From Leptobrachium leishanense (Eukaryota; Chordata; Amphibia; Anura; Megophryidae), in contig CM019064.1 in NCBI GenBank assembly GCA_009667805.1, forward strand, positions 270,425,662-270,489,661: a stretch of 64,000 nucleotides of DNA, given 5' to 3'. The number at the start of each line of letters is the position of its first letter. Positions within the stretch are counted from its first letter, which is position 1. Below are positions 39,840-52,310 of the stretch, one piece after another. Below the pieces are notes generated by a model. The model searched no databases, was not told the DNA's origin, and saw nothing but the letters and a program-made list of their open reading frames with translations. Made by a program: the position numbers and the translations under genes.

Positions 39840-40935
39840 TGTCATGCCCGTCGCCGCAGACACCGCAAAAGGCCTTGATATGGGTCTGAACTACCATCTT
39901 CCCTGTTCTGTCCCATTCCAGATTTCCCATCTAGCCCTTGCTTTGATCCAGTTCCCCATCCTCCAGCCCAGTATTTCCCATATGTTTGTCCCTGAGTTTA
40001 ATTACCCCTCACCTGCCCAGGTCTCCATATAGGGAGACTACGCCCAATGCTCGGGACTTCAGCATTAACATCTGACCACTGAGTCACACGCTGTGTGAAC
40101 CTGCCTGTACCTGGATTCCAGACCCCCTTGTCTTCCCTACTGGACTTTTCGTTGCTATTTGGATTATCCCCTCATTTTGCCAAAAGGACTTCTGTTTATT
40201 TCAAGGACTTCCACCATTCATATGGACTCCTGCTGACCCCTGTACCAAGACCTCTTTGTTGCCACCTCCACCATAGACCCTCTGCTATTTGTGTATCTGT
40301 CCCTGTGTCCTGCTATCTACCTCTGTTATTATCCTGCTTCTGTGTAAGTACCCCTTTGTATCTTGTGTCTAGTTCATGTCATGCCCCTCTGTATCCAGCC
40401 TGTGTCTAGTTCATGTCATGCCCCTCTGTATCCAGCCTGTGTCTAGTTCATGACATGCCCCTCTGTATCCAGCCTGTGTCTAGTTCATGACATGCCCCTC
40501 TGTATCCAGCCTGTGTCTAGTTCATGACATGCCCCTCTGTATCCAGCCTGTGTCTAGTTCATGACATGCCCCTCTGTATCCAGCCTGTGTCTAGTTCATG
40601 ACATGCCCCTCTGTATCCAGCCTGTGTCTAGTTCATGACATGCCCCTCTGTATCCAGCCTGTGTCTAGTTCATGACATGCCCCTCTGTATCCAGCCTGTG
40701 TCTAGTTCATGTCATGCCCCTCGGTATTCAGCCTGTGTCTAGTTTATTCATTTTTCTTAGTCCTCTATGTCAGCTCCTTTCTTGTGTCAAGTCATCTTTT
40801 TAGTTCTAGTCCTGTATATTCCTTTTGTCCTGCCGTTGCATAAAATAAAATAAACCGTGCCCTTCAACCTGTATGGTCTTCTGCATTTGCTGCAAACCGG
40901 ACTCCCCTGCTCCTCACACACAGCGACGCATGACA
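39840..40935 (+). mobile_element. Solo LTR, 1.1 kb
   Basis: Termini TGTCATGCCCG and GACGCATGACA, with an exact CCCCA duplication at 39835-39839 and 40936-40940. AATAAA signals lie at about 40843-40855, 80 bp before the end. There is no internal coding region, so it arose by LTR-LTR recombination. The length and TGTCATG...CATGACA ends suggest Gypsy; inference. Confidence 0.85.
40365..40744. repeat. 37-bp minisatellite, 10 units
   Basis: Units of 37 bp begin at 40365, 40402, 40439 and so on with GTGTCTAGTTCATGACATGC. Inner units are identical, so expansion is recent. It lies inside the solo LTR. Confidence 0.95.
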
Positions 40936-41256
40936 CCCCATTTCTAATTTTTGTACAATCGCACCCCATAGAAAATATAACCGCAAATGTTAATGTGATA
41001 AAATGTAAAAAAAAAAACACTTTACAGGCTGCAGATGATAAAAAATTCTAATTTTATTGCATTTTTTGTTATAATATACAGGCAGGACATGACGTATACA
41101 TATAAAAATTATATATTATGAGTCTGCCGGAAAGAATAATATGTCTGGGTCGTATAATAAAATGTGGCTTCAAATCGCGTTTAAACATGATGAGCGAAAG
41201 CGGTAATAATGAGCTCAGCACACAGCGGTCAAATGCCTCAGCAGTGAAAGGGTTAA

Positions 41257-42039
41257 GGGGATAATAATGAATATACAACAATTCGTAAAATGATGTTTAC
41301 ATGTTATTCCAACCTTATTTACCTAAACTGTGTTTAAATATAATGTATTGTTGGAATTAAAAGCCTATGAAATAAGTCCTTGGGTGGAAGTCATAACATA
41401 ACAGGTGAAATATAGCCTGCGATAAATTGCAGGATAAATAATCAATAAAATCTTCTCCAGTCTTCGCTTTGTTAAAATAAGGGGAAAAATCTTGATTTAA
41501 AACTAGCTTATCTATGATTACTTCTCTGAAACCCCATACAGCCAGATGTATGATTAAACAAACATGAAAATGCATTTAAATTGGCTGATTTTAATTAAAC
41601 CGACGCTTACTAGTCTCTAAGATATGTACATACTGTAGTTCAGTGAGATCTATGAATCTGCCTCCTCTATTTTTACTTGCTCTGATTACAAAATTAAGAT
41701 TTTAATTTGAATTCTCTATTCCAGGGCCAGCATACTCAATTGAAAACAATAATGTTATTGCACTAAAAACTGATTTTTAATGAATACATGTGCAATGTTT
41801 ATTTCATGAATAGATAAATTAAATCCATTGGTTGGACTTGTAATATATTTTGAAAATATAATGTTGGTTTGTATTTATGAGTAGGTTAACCATGAGCTAA
41901 CAAGTACGTCAATGATTATTTTTTAATCGTTTCTTTGGAATTATTTGCTCTTTAACACTTTAACCATATTTTACATTCACTAAACAGTAGACTATGGCCA
42001 TGGACATGTGCTGCCCATATCTAAGGGTGTGCCTATAAA
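41257..42039. other. Unassigned AT-rich sequence
   Basis: No repeat or gene recognised. The minus ORF at 41357-41575 has no signature. Confidence 0.45.
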
Positions 42040-42371
42040 TAAGGATGTCCTGATTGGGTTTCTCAATTTGGGTTGTTCACTAATCGTGATCAGCCAATAC
42101 CAATCCTGATCTGGTACTGCACTGGCCTCATGCTCCCTGTCTGGATCCACAGCACCCTAGCAAAAGGGAATCCCCGAGCCTCTGCACTGACTCGTGGAAT
42201 TTTCCCTGCCTCCATGACCCATGCCACACCACACCCAGCAGGGCAGGAGGAGGCAGAATACACTGCAAGTCAGTGCAGAGGCTCCAAGAATCCAGTTGAG
42301 AAGCTGGCTGCTGAAGCTGTGGGACTCAAGGGTCAAATTGACTTGAAAAAACCTATCCACGGTCCCTGGTA

Positions 42372-43977
42372 CAGTGGCAAGAAAAAGTATGTGAACCCTT
42401 TGGGATTACATGGAGTTTTGCAGGAATTGGTCATACAATGTGCTCTGATCTTCATCTAAGTCACAACAATTTGAAAAACACAGTCACCTTAAAATAATAC
42501 AACACAAACATTATATGTTTTCATGTGTTTATTGAACATAACATGTAAACATTCACAGTGCAGGGTGGAAAAAGTATGTGAACCCCTAGCCTAATGACTT
42601 CTCCAAGAGCTAATTGGAGCCAGGAGTGAGCCAAGCTTGAGTCCAATCAGTGTGATATTATTGGATGTGTTGCTGAAAGCTGTCCTGCCCTTTAAAAACA
42701 CACACCAGTTTTGGGTTTACTGGTTTCAAGAAGCACTGCCTGATGTGAACCATGACTCGCAGAAAAGAGCTCTCAGAAGACCAAGAATTGTTGACTTGCA
42801 TGAAGCTGGAAAGGGTTACAAAAGTATCTCCAAAAGCCTTGATGTTCATGTGTCCACGGTAAGACAGACTGTCTACAAATGGAGAAAGTTCAGCACTGTT
42901 GCTACTCTCCCTAGGCGTGGTCGTCCTGTAAAGATGACTGCAAGAGCACAGCGCAGAATCCTTAATGAGGTAAAGAAGAATCCTAGAGTGTCAGCTAAAG
43001 ACTTACAGAAATCTCTGGCACATGCTAACATTTTTGTTGACACACATCTACAATAAGGAAAACATTAAACAAGAATGGAGTACATGGGAGGACACCACGG
43101 AGGAAGCCATTGCTGTGTAAGAATATTGCAGCATGTTTGAAGTTTGCAAAAGAGCACCTGGATGTTCCACAGCACTACTGGCAAAATATTCTGTGGACAG
43201 ATGAAACCAAAATTGAGTTGTTTGGAAAAAACACACAACACTATGTGTGGAGAAAAAAAGTCACAGCACACCATCAAAACCTCATCCCCACTGTAAAACA
43301 TTGCAGAGGGAGCATCATGGTTTGGGGCTGCTTTGCTACCTCAGGGCCTGGAAGGATTGTTGTCATTGATGGAAAAATGGATTCCAGAGTTTATCAAGAC
43401 ATTTTGCAGGAAAACGTAAGACCATCTGTCCGCCAACTGAAGCTCCGCAGAGGATGGGTGATGCAACAGGACAATGACCCAAAGCATACAAGTAATTCAA
43501 CAAAAGAATGGCTTCAACAAAACAAAATACGCCTTCTGGAGTGGCCCAGTCAGAGTCCTGAGCTCAATCCGATTGAAATGCTGTGGCATGACCTTAAGAG
43601 AGTGATTCACACCAGACATCCCAAGAATATTGCTACACTGAAACAGTTTTGTGAAGAGGAGTGGTCCAAAATTACTCCAGATAGTTGTGCAGGTCTGATC
43701 TGCAACTACAGGAAACGTTTGGTTGAGGTTATTGCCGCCAAAGGAGGGTCTACCAGTTAAGTCCAAAGGTTCACATACTTTTTCCACCCTGCACTGTGAA
43801 TGTTTACATGTTCTGTTCAATAAAAACATGAAAACATATAATGTTTGTGTTGTATTATTTTAAGCAGACTGTGTTTTTCAAATTGTTGTGATTTAGATGA
43901 TCAGGGCACATTTTATGACCAAATCATGCAAAACTCCACGTAATCCCAAAGGGTTCACATACTTTTTCTCGCCACTG
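42372..43977 (+). mobile_element. Full-length Tc1-like transposon (1.6 kb)
   Basis: TA on both sides (42370-42371, 43978-43979). The outer ends are CAGTGGCAAGAAAAAGTATG and its complement. A second, inner copy of the transposase-binding motif (GGTGGAAAAAGTATGTG, 42564-42580; mirrored at about 43769-43789) gives the IR/DR layout of roughly 210-bp arms, as in Sleeping Beauty-like elements. The transposase is broken by two frameshifts. Confidence 0.93.
42752..43760 (+). pseudogene. Tc1 transposase, two frameshifts
   Basis: The ATG at 42752 (MTRRKELS) starts the family frame. A one-base loss near 42780 shifts it; the next frame gives [30 protein letters not shown] (paired-like helix-turn-helix) and the RRGRPVK hook. 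A second shift near 43040 leads to KFAKEHLDVPQHYWQNILWTDETKIELFG (first catalytic Asp), GRGS-like CRGSIMVWGCF, QQDNDPKHT (second Asp) and [13 protein letters not shown] (Glu, DD34E), ending with [11 protein letters not shown] and a stop at 43758-43760. Apart from these shifts the length is normal for the family (about 335 residues). Confidence 0.95.
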
Positions 43978-44036
43978 TATATCACATGATTGGGATTCCC
44001 AATCCTGATCTTAGTGATGGGATCGGAACATCCTTA

Positions 44037-45994
44037 CATATATAAACTGCAATTAATCCCAAACTAAATTTTAATGCATTTTATCATGAACCAAAATAAC
44101 AAAACCCCAAAAAGTGTGGATGGGGACCTAACAGATCAAAAGCAGGAGCCAGTAAGTTTTGATAAGTTTTGGCTGGTTGCCAAGTTGATCCCTACCCTAC
44201 TAAAAGTATACTGATGTGAAATTGCATACTTGCAAATATCTGCTAAAAAGTCTATAGTATTTCTATGATAAGTGTAATTATATGAGTATAATGATGCAAA
44301 AAAATACACCTTAGTTTTAGTGCATACATTTTTTACTAGTAACTCCTTTAACAAGACCTTTAAAACTGACATAGTTGTGTCTCTTCTCAAAAAAGTCTAA
44401 GAATACATAATAAGCAGGGATGGTGACAGTAGATTGGATGTTGAACAGTTCACTTAAACCTCTGACATCATTCTATGCAGTTAAGTAATTATTTCATTTT
44501 AATTTTCAACTCCTGTACTACAGGTTTCCCGGAACGTCTATTGCTAGATCATCTTGACATTTCAGTAACACCATTCTAATCAATGAGACCAATCATCCCT
44601 CTGACATTCCACAATCAATCTATTGCTTTAACCTACATAAATGCCAGAAGAACATAGGTGGCATAAAGGATATAGGTTAGAGCTAGGCACAGATGGAAAA
44701 TTGACTTAGGTGTAAACAAAAAGTAGAGCGGTTTTGCAAAATTCTAGGTAAATCTAATCTAAATACCCTATTAACACAAACACCCTAACACCCTAATTAA
44801 AAACAAAACAGATCAAGGCAAATAAAAGACATACAATGTTAAAAATTTGAGGCAGGGAATCCAAAAAACATGATTTTCAAACCAAGTCAGATGAAACCAA
44901 ATATTGCAAAATTGAGAACCACATATGAACACCAAAGATAGAGAACATCCATGTTTTATTAGGTATTAAAACATTACAGAGTATCTGGGCGGGATGCGAG
45001 AATGTTCAGGAACATTGACAGCAAATGTTATGCACCATGAAGTGAGGCATATAGTGATATCTTTAATACACATCCAATAGGCCAGGTGTAGATTAAGCAC
45101 CGTTCTATCCATTATTTCATGACCACCATGTTGGATATTGGGCAGAAATAGCAGGCCTTAGAGTGCCTGCTCTATTTATCCCTCATACTGCTCATGGTTT
45201 TAGACAGTATGCAAGGGTCTATGCTGCTTTAAAAAAATTCAAAGTGTCCCACACAACAGCGATAAGTATTAAAATTCCAAAACAAACCTTACTTAATGGG
45301 GAAAGAGGTATTGTTTCTGTGCAGCCCCATTATGATTATTTTTGACCCACAATCCACCACTTAAGTATTTAATCTAAATAAAGCTAATCCAAATCAAAAT
45401 AAAGATCATCTTTAATTGTCTTCATGCAGAATCAAATATAATGATAACAAACTCTAAGATAAATCATTTAGAATGCTAAGTGCAAAAATGAAAATGCTAT
45501 TGTTATTGACAGAATCCTCCTGCTCGATGCCAATTCTGTAATGGGACAGGACCTTCTTAATATATTATGACTCTCTTGTTGCAAATAGTTTTTCCCAGCC
45601 AATTTTTAAACAGTCCCATCAATTATGTGAATTATATTTCAGAATATGCTGACCATAAGATCAAGGTCAGTTCAAGGTACTTTGAAAACATATTTTGGTA
45701 TAATTACATAACTTGTTTAAATGAGTAACCTTTAAATGGCTCAACAGAAAAAAATGACCTTGTCATAAGAGAGTCAGAGGAGACAAAATGAATATAGCAA
45801 AATTGAGACGTGTCATATTTTTAGCCACTGTAAACAACTGATATTTGTAAACAAAATAATAATCATCTTTGGATTTAAAATCATTCACAGATATAATGCA
45901 TGCTCATATTGATTTATAAGGAATGGCTCTTTTTCATGACTACAAAATTTGCCATTCCCAATGGACACCATCATAGTCATTGTTGCTTTAAAGA
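44037..45994. other. Unassigned AT-rich sequence
   Basis: No family signature in any ORF (44136-44390, 45163-45345). No repeat recognised. Confidence 0.45.
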
Positions 45995-46210
45995 AAGTTT
46001 TTTTTTTTTTTTTTGGAGAAAGGATTTTATCAGGAAGGATACATTGCGATTTCTCTCATTTTCAAGTATGTCCTGCGTGGTGAGTACTTGCCATTAGGTG
46101 TCTTGCCCAAGGACACTTACTGGAGAGGAGCTCTTGCCAGGATCGAACCCGTGTCTCCACAGGCTCCCTCCACGCAGAGCAGTGATGTTACCTCAACTCC
46201 ACCCAGCTTG
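45995..46210 (-). mobile_element. tRNA-derived SINE with L2-type tail, copy 2
   Basis: The T-run at 45998-46014 is the poly-A tail on the minus strand. B-box-like GGGTTCGATCC lies near 46139-46149 and the head ends GCTGGGTGGAGTTGAGG. It matches 2659-2855. Confidence 0.7.
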
Positions 46211-46321
46211 ATGCAGTTTAAAGAGCTTTTCAGAGTAAATCAAAAACCTTAACTATATGACATATTGAACTTCTACCAAATATTAGAAACGTTCATATTA
46301 ACGATCATTTAAAGAAAAAAC

Positions 46322-47184
46322 TGTTGCCGACATTTCGGTGCGCTGTTGTTCCCCGTACTTCAGGGAATCAAATTTCTCCACCCTGTGATGAATTCGGCAT
46401 TCATTGCAGGGTCCCTAAAGTGCAGTAAATCAGACGCCGAATGCCACCGCCAACTTGCCGCAAACCCGCCGGCCGCCGCCGCAACCCACCACAAACCCAT
46501 CACCCGCCGCTGCCAACCTGTCGGACATCGCCATAAACATGCCGGACAGCTGCCAAACGCAGTCACATAGCACAGCTCCGATCAGCCGCAGAAGAAAGCC
46601 GAGAAGCCGTCGGACGGGTAAAAAAAAGACAAAACAATACGACTGAAAGTGTCAAAATTGAAATGCTATTTGCAAAACAACTACCGAACAAAAATGCCTG
46701 GAATAAACATATATAACATCCTATGAATGATAATAAAAAGGTCTGTTAGAGAAAAAAGAAAAAACGCTATTAAAAAAACCAGGAAAATATTTTCCTGAAA
46801 ATAGTCCCAAAAAATAAATAGACTTTTTACTGCAGATTAAAAGAATAAACAGTTTATTAGATATCGCATAAAAACAGGAATATTTTTATAACATTGAAAC
46901 CTATGGAGGTCGCCTGAATAAACCTGCCGAATGAAACCACCGACCATCGGGGCATTTCTCTGACATTTCTCTGCTGTTCTGTATTCTGTGAATAGATTAA
47001 CCATTGCTTCTCTATGGGGACTTTCACTGCCATCGAACAGGCACCGTACTTGATGGTAATTCGCCAAAATCTGGCATACTGCCTGCTTTGTGAATAGCCG
47101 AATGGCCAGGAAATGGCAACGTACGGGGATATTCACTGTTCGGTGCCATTTCGGGGCCAGATCGGCTCTTTGTGAATAACCCTG
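46322..47184 (+). mobile_element. GGGTTATTC-family MITE, copy 2
   Basis: The right end is GGCTCTTTGTGAATAACCCTG; the left end is decayed (TGCCGACATTTCGGTGC). The interior matches 57535-58406 (GAATTCGGCATTCATTGCAG, GAAAGTGTCAAAATTGAAA). Confidence 0.65.
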
Positions 47185-50100
47185 TATATATTTTTTAGTG
47201 AATTCCCCAAATTGTTACCCTACAAAAGGAAGACCACAGCCAAGAAAAGACTCTAGTGTGAATAAATCACAAGGTATTCTGTTTATTCCTAAAAAGTTTT
47301 TGATAAATCTACATATATTATGTATTATCCCCAACCAACAAACGTCATAGGTATAATGGCCTTTTATCTATACAAGCCGTTTAGCTTCATTCTTTAGAAA
47401 GAGACTTACCTGACTATTGAATCCACTGCTGATTGCCTTACCACAAAGCAATTTCAACTGAACAACAAAAAGCACACACATACACAAACACTGGAAACAT
47501 CATTAATGTTTTCTCCTTTCAATTGAGAATGAGCATAGTTTCCTATAAAGGAAATTCGAGATATGCCCAATTCTAATTTATTCGTCCCAGGCTGTCAATT
47601 TCTTTTTGTTAAGTCAGTAATTGCAAAACTAGGCAGACTGGACCACAGAGTGAATGTCATCCTCCCTGCTCATTTCTATGGATATGTGACCCATCCATAT
47701 GTTAATTAAAAAGAACATTTAATTAAAAGGAATTGTTTTAATTTACTAAGTCTAATGTCGTTTTATTCTGTCTAAAACTAATAAAAATGTAATTAATCGC
47801 TCCTAGTCATCTAAACGAATCAGCCACTCTCTCCACATCATTTAACTTCCTTTTATAGGTAATTAAAAAAGAGTGAAACAAAGAAAGTGCAGAATGTATC
47901 TGCTGCAGTAAAGATGCCAGTCTAGGTGAGCAACCATTTAATGTAGTGACATGATACATAAACATCATTGGGCTGTGTAATTAATGTTCTGGAGTGATCT
48001 ATACTATATAAATCACAACAACCACTTACAAATGACATCGGTGACATTTTTTTTAAAGGCAGTTTAAAGGAAAGCTTTAAACTGATATTTGTTTTTACTT
48101 TTTTAACCTCTGAAATAGTATTAAAGGCCAAATGCTTCTCCATTTCATTTCCCCTAATGCTCAGCCATCCATACTGTAAAGCTGGCCACTACAGGGATGC
48201 TAATACTGACCATTACAGCTCTTGTTATTTTTGTGATCCATTCACCGAACGAGGAGTTTGGTAAAATGTGATAGCCGAATTATTAGATTTAGGAAAATAT
48301 ATAGATTTTCGCTATTTAATCCCGAGTTTCTTTTCTCAGTTGTATTGATAGGACAAGCTAGAAGCAACATAGTTTCTGATTTTCAAAACATGTCATGCTC
48401 AGTGTTGCATAACCACAACTAAAGAGATTTTGTACAGTAAGAAGGCCAAATGAAAACATGCTACTAGATTTAAAAAATAGAAACGTACGATTAAATCCCC
48501 AGCTGTATAGAAAGACATTTAAATTGCATCATTTAATTATTAGTTCAAATCAATAGAGATCCAAAAATTTACACATCAGACATATTTTATGTATTATTTC
48601 GGCATAGTTACCCTGGCCTAAATATTGCAAGTTAGTTCACAGGTCAGCAAACATCATTAGTTTTATATTCCGCAACTGCAATGCTGTCCACACAGCTCTC
48701 ACACGCGCATGGAATGCACTGCTAATGTTCTAATGGTGATCACATACAGCCTGAATGTCATTAAAGGCTTGGAACATTGCATTTTTATGAATGACCTTTA
48801 CAGACTATATTGTTATGAAGGAATAGTTCCATAATTTAACCTTAGAAATAGAAACGTCAGTTTGAACCTTTGAAGGTTAAATTAACTGTAATGAATAAAA
48901 AATACCTAATCTGGGAAAAAAACATTCCTATATAAAACAGAAAATCAAACTGTTCTGTTTATAAACGTGCATTTAACACCCGAAGAGTAATTATTGCAAA
49001 CGTATAACTGTGTATAGGCGAAGGCCAATGCGCATCAATATAACCATATCTGGGGACAACTACAGATTACGGACTGTATTTTGTTTCACTCTTGTTTAGT
49101 TTCCCCATTAGGGGAATATTAGTACTTATGAAGAATAAGGTCATAAGTATATAAATTTCAAAAATTCTAAACAGTTTCCCCAAATACTTAATGATATTAT
49201 CTAAATATTAGTTTGTGGCGTTTAGTCATGATCATCAAAGTAATGCCATGCAATGCCGAGCTACATGTTCAAGTGATGTACATTTAACAATAAAAGGCTA
49301 CCTAAGCCATAATGTTGAACAATATCTTGAATATTACATTTTTTTGTTGTTGTGGTTCACCAGTACATGTAACTACATGTACATGTATTTTGAGAGACCA
49401 TTTCTTCTTCAGAGATCGAAAAAGCTGTTGCTGTTTCCCCGACCTCTAAAGATATATGGAATTAATATTTTAATTAAAAAAATAATTGTAACTCCCTGTG
49501 AATTATTGTATGTTAAAATTAGTTAACAATAACCCTGGCCTGATACAATGTAATTGATTTTTCTGATCATAAAACAGCAAAAAGTAATACCTCTCAAGAT
49601 ATGAGAATGGGAACTCACCCAAGAACTCTTTTGTAATCGAGTCAACTGTCCTCCATGTGTCCTGTACTGCTGCATGTGATCAAATGTTTAACTTCTCTAT
49701 CCTACAAAATGTTTTTCATAGAGAATTACAGCCCTCAGAACAGCCGAAAGACACATTCATTATGAAAGCTCTCTTGTTGAAATAGGCCTGGATTTAGATG
49801 GGAAATGTGAACAGATCTCACTATCCTTTAAAAAAAAAAATTCTTCATATTATCCTGAAATCTGAGATTTAATTCTCATGTCTACGCTTTCTTTTTTTTT
49901 CTCGATAGACAGTTGTGAGAGCTGTTCAGCTTTGAAAATATTTTAGAAGGCCGAGGGTGCAAAAGATCAGTCTAGTGAAATTATTCTGTCATCGGCTTTT
50001 TTGAGTGGACAGCTTTTTCCCAAGTTAAGCTAAGTACTGCTCGCTAACCTGACCATTATCAGTGTTCTATTGTTTATTGTGAGAAATGTCTAGCTTTTTC

Positions 50101-50754
50101 AATACCAGACTAGACTTGAACTGAAAAAAAAACTTAAAACAGTTACAATGCGAGGGAGATGAAATTGAGATATTTAGTGTCATCATAAAGATTTGTGTCA
50201 TCGGAATGATAATTATTGCCAGGAGTAAAATGGACAAAGCAGGTGGACACAATTGTGAAGATCAAACTGGTAGAAATATAACCGACTTCATAGCATCTAC
50301 TCTACTATCTCTGCAATTCTCCTCCCCCCTTCTCTGTATGAACAGAATAATAACCGTTCAAACAGACAAGAGATCTTAAAATGTTTGGCGCCATGTCGTA
50401 TACCTTTCTAGAAATCTGTTTTAGCTGACTTGCAGATCAAGGATGTTTTCATTTGAAATTATGTGTAATAATATGGGGTATTGATAAGTATTTTTCCTGT
50501 GGAGCACAAGCACCTCAGTTTTCTTATTATTTTTGATAACGACGTATGCATAGCCAAGAGCAGCCCTTATAATTAGTATGTGCACTCATGACACATTTTT
50601 TAATTAAGAACTGTAGACAAGAACAGGGAGTTCATTTTCATGTTCCTTATCACGGAAAAGATAAGGAACAGCAAAACTATGTAGATGCGGAAATGAAAGG
50701 TGCACAGGCAGATCCAATTCACCTGGCTAAATTCCTTCTGCTCACACCTATGAT
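47185..50754. other. 3.5 kb with no gene and no recognised repeat
   Basis: The longest repeat-free block of the window. ORFs are short and lack motifs. Several stretches (for example 47760-48010, 48600-48850, 49600-50050) look like ordered, non-decayed sequence, such as that seen in conserved non-coding DNA near developmental genes. This is an impression, not evidence of function. Confidence 0.4.
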
Positions 50755-51405
50755 CTTAGTACAGTAGAGGGAGCATTATGATTTGGTGTTGCTTTGCAGC
50801 TTCAGGGACTGGACCACTTGCCATCATTGATGAAAAAATTAAATCCCAAGTTTCTTAGAATATTCTACAGGATACTAGCAGAATGCCTGTGTGCCGATTG
50901 AAGCTCAGTTTGGGTGCTGCAGCAGGATAATGTTCATAAACACTGAAGTAACTCCCCTACAGAATAATTAAACAAAAGCAGGTTTGCCTTTTGGAGTGGC
51001 TCGGTCAGAGCCCCGACCTTTACCCATAGAGATGCTGCTGAATGACCTCAGAAGAGTTGTTCACACAAAACATCTTAAGAATATGGCTAAAACTGAAGCA
51101 TTTCTAAAAAAGTCTAATTCTGTGCAGATTTAATCTGCATCGGAAACGGTTGGTTGAGGTTATTGCTGCCAAAGCAGGATCAACTAGCTAATAAATCCAA
51201 ATGTTTACTTACTTTTTTCCATAGAACCGTGAATGTTTCATAGGATACGTACTATAAAGATATAACAGATTATAAATTAGTTGTGTATTGTTAGTTTACT
51301 CCTATTATGTTTGTCTATACTTGTGACTTTGAAGGTGAAATGATATTTTGTGACCAATACAGGCAGAAAACCAACTAATTCCAAAGGGTTCATACACCTT
51401 TTCTT
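50755..51405 (+). pseudogene. Tc1-like transposase relic and 3' end
   Basis: Frame-shifted pieces read as GSIMIWCCFAASGTGPLAIID, QQDNVHKH (second Asp region) and LEWLGQSPDLYP (Glu region lost), then GCCAAAGCAGGATCAACTAG and the 3' TIR near AAAGGGTTCATACACCTTTT. Old copy of the family at 13755-14282. Confidence 0.75.
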
Positions 51406-51431
51406 TTTTTTCTTTTTATATATATACATAT

Positions 51432-51432
<1 letters not shown>

Positions 51433-51469
<37 letters not shown>
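51433..51469. repeat. (AC)n microsatellite
   Basis: A run of about 16 AC units with one T interruption. Confidence 0.95.
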
Positions 51470-51470
<1 letters not shown>

Positions 51471-51558
51471 TTAGTGTCTTTATACACATATATAGATATA
51501 TATATTTAACACGGATTACATAGATTACTGAAATATAGATGACAGACCCATAGATAGT

Positions 51559-51970
51559 GTCATGCCCCATGGTTCAGGGTTTATTTGTATATTTTAATGC
51601 TATGTGTTGAATCTGCCTTTTGCTGCTTACAGTTATTATTTCATAGCTATTTTTGTTCCTGCTGGGTTCCCTTAGCCTTGCTGCATCCAGCTAGCTCCAC
51701 CCCTTTTTGTTCAGTCTAGTTCTGAGGTACTTACTGGTCACCTAGCAGCCCTCTTTGCTCAATGCTGGACAGAACTAATGTATTTTCACCTGCATTGCTG
51801 TACACTGTTGCAAAGATTGTCAGTCTGATCATTAACGTTTTCAACTGGATTCATCTTTCTACGTGTCAGTTTTACTGAGTTGACACTGTCTGCTGAACTT
51901 ACATCGTGTGAATACTCGTCAATACAGACTTAGTTAGTCTCAAGCACCTATGCCTCACAGCTTTGCTAGG
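51559..51970 (+). mobile_element. Possible decayed LTR
   Basis: It begins GTCATGCCCCATGG, like the TGTCATG LTR start at 39840, followed by pyrimidine-rich text. No clear right end or duplication. Confidence 0.25.
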
Positions 51971-51974
51971 GAGC

Positions 51975-51995
51975 ATAGATAGATAGATAGATAGA
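51975..51995. repeat. (GATA)n microsatellite
   Basis: Five GATA units next to the Tc1 relic terminus. Confidence 0.9.
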
Positions 51996-51997
51996 CA

Positions 51998-52310
51998 CAC
52001 TGATAAGCCACAACATTAAAACCACCTGCCTAATATTATGAAGGCCCCATTGTGCTGCCAAAACAGCTCTGATGTGTTGAGACATTGACTCCACAAGACC
52101 TCTGAACGTGTCCTGTGGTATCTGGCACCAAGACATACTGTAAGTAGTAAGTCCTTTCAGTCCTGCAAGTTGCGCAGCCTCCATGGCACAGATTCTGATT
52201 CTGAATCACATTGAGATCTAGGGAATTTGTAGGGCAAGACAATCTATTGAAATCCTTTTCATGTTCTTCAAACCATTCCTGAACCATATTTGTAGAGTGA
52301 CTGGGTGCAT
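51998..52310 (-). pseudogene. Tc1-like transposase 3' relic
   Basis: Minus-strand peptides MVQEWFEEHEKDFNRL and NSLDLNVIQN (decayed SPDLNPIE) and, in another frame, SWCQIPQDTFRGLVESM match the C-terminal part of a Tc1 transposase. The terminus GTTTTAATGTTGTGGCTTATC lies at 51998-52025. A different Tc1 family from the one at 42372. Confidence 0.75.

Larger units (their letters stand above)
38971..41252 (-). mobile_element. piggyBac/Kolobok-like element, copy 3, split by a solo LTR
   Basis: TTAA at 38967-38970 and 41253-41256. The right end CCTCAGCAGTGAAAGGG and the AT-rich half (40941-41252, 39600-39834) match copy 1. The left end CCCCTTCTCTGCTGACG and its palindromes (GTGTGGGACAC) are a diverged version. 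Removal of the LTR restores the sequence GTCCCCATTTCTAAT, as in copy 1. Confidence 0.8.
42040..44036. mobile_element. hAT-like element split by a Tc1 transposon
   Basis: The ends TAAGGATGTCCTGATTGGG and GATCGGAACATCCTTA are complementary and of the TAGGGATGTCCCGATC type common in hATs. The flanks CCTATAAA and CATATATA are only a loose match. It is non-coding outside the Tc1. Confidence 0.6.

Noticed and set aside
40365..40744. CRISPR-like regular direct repeats
   Set aside because: Units are contiguous with no unique spacers; it is a minisatellite in a vertebrate LTR.
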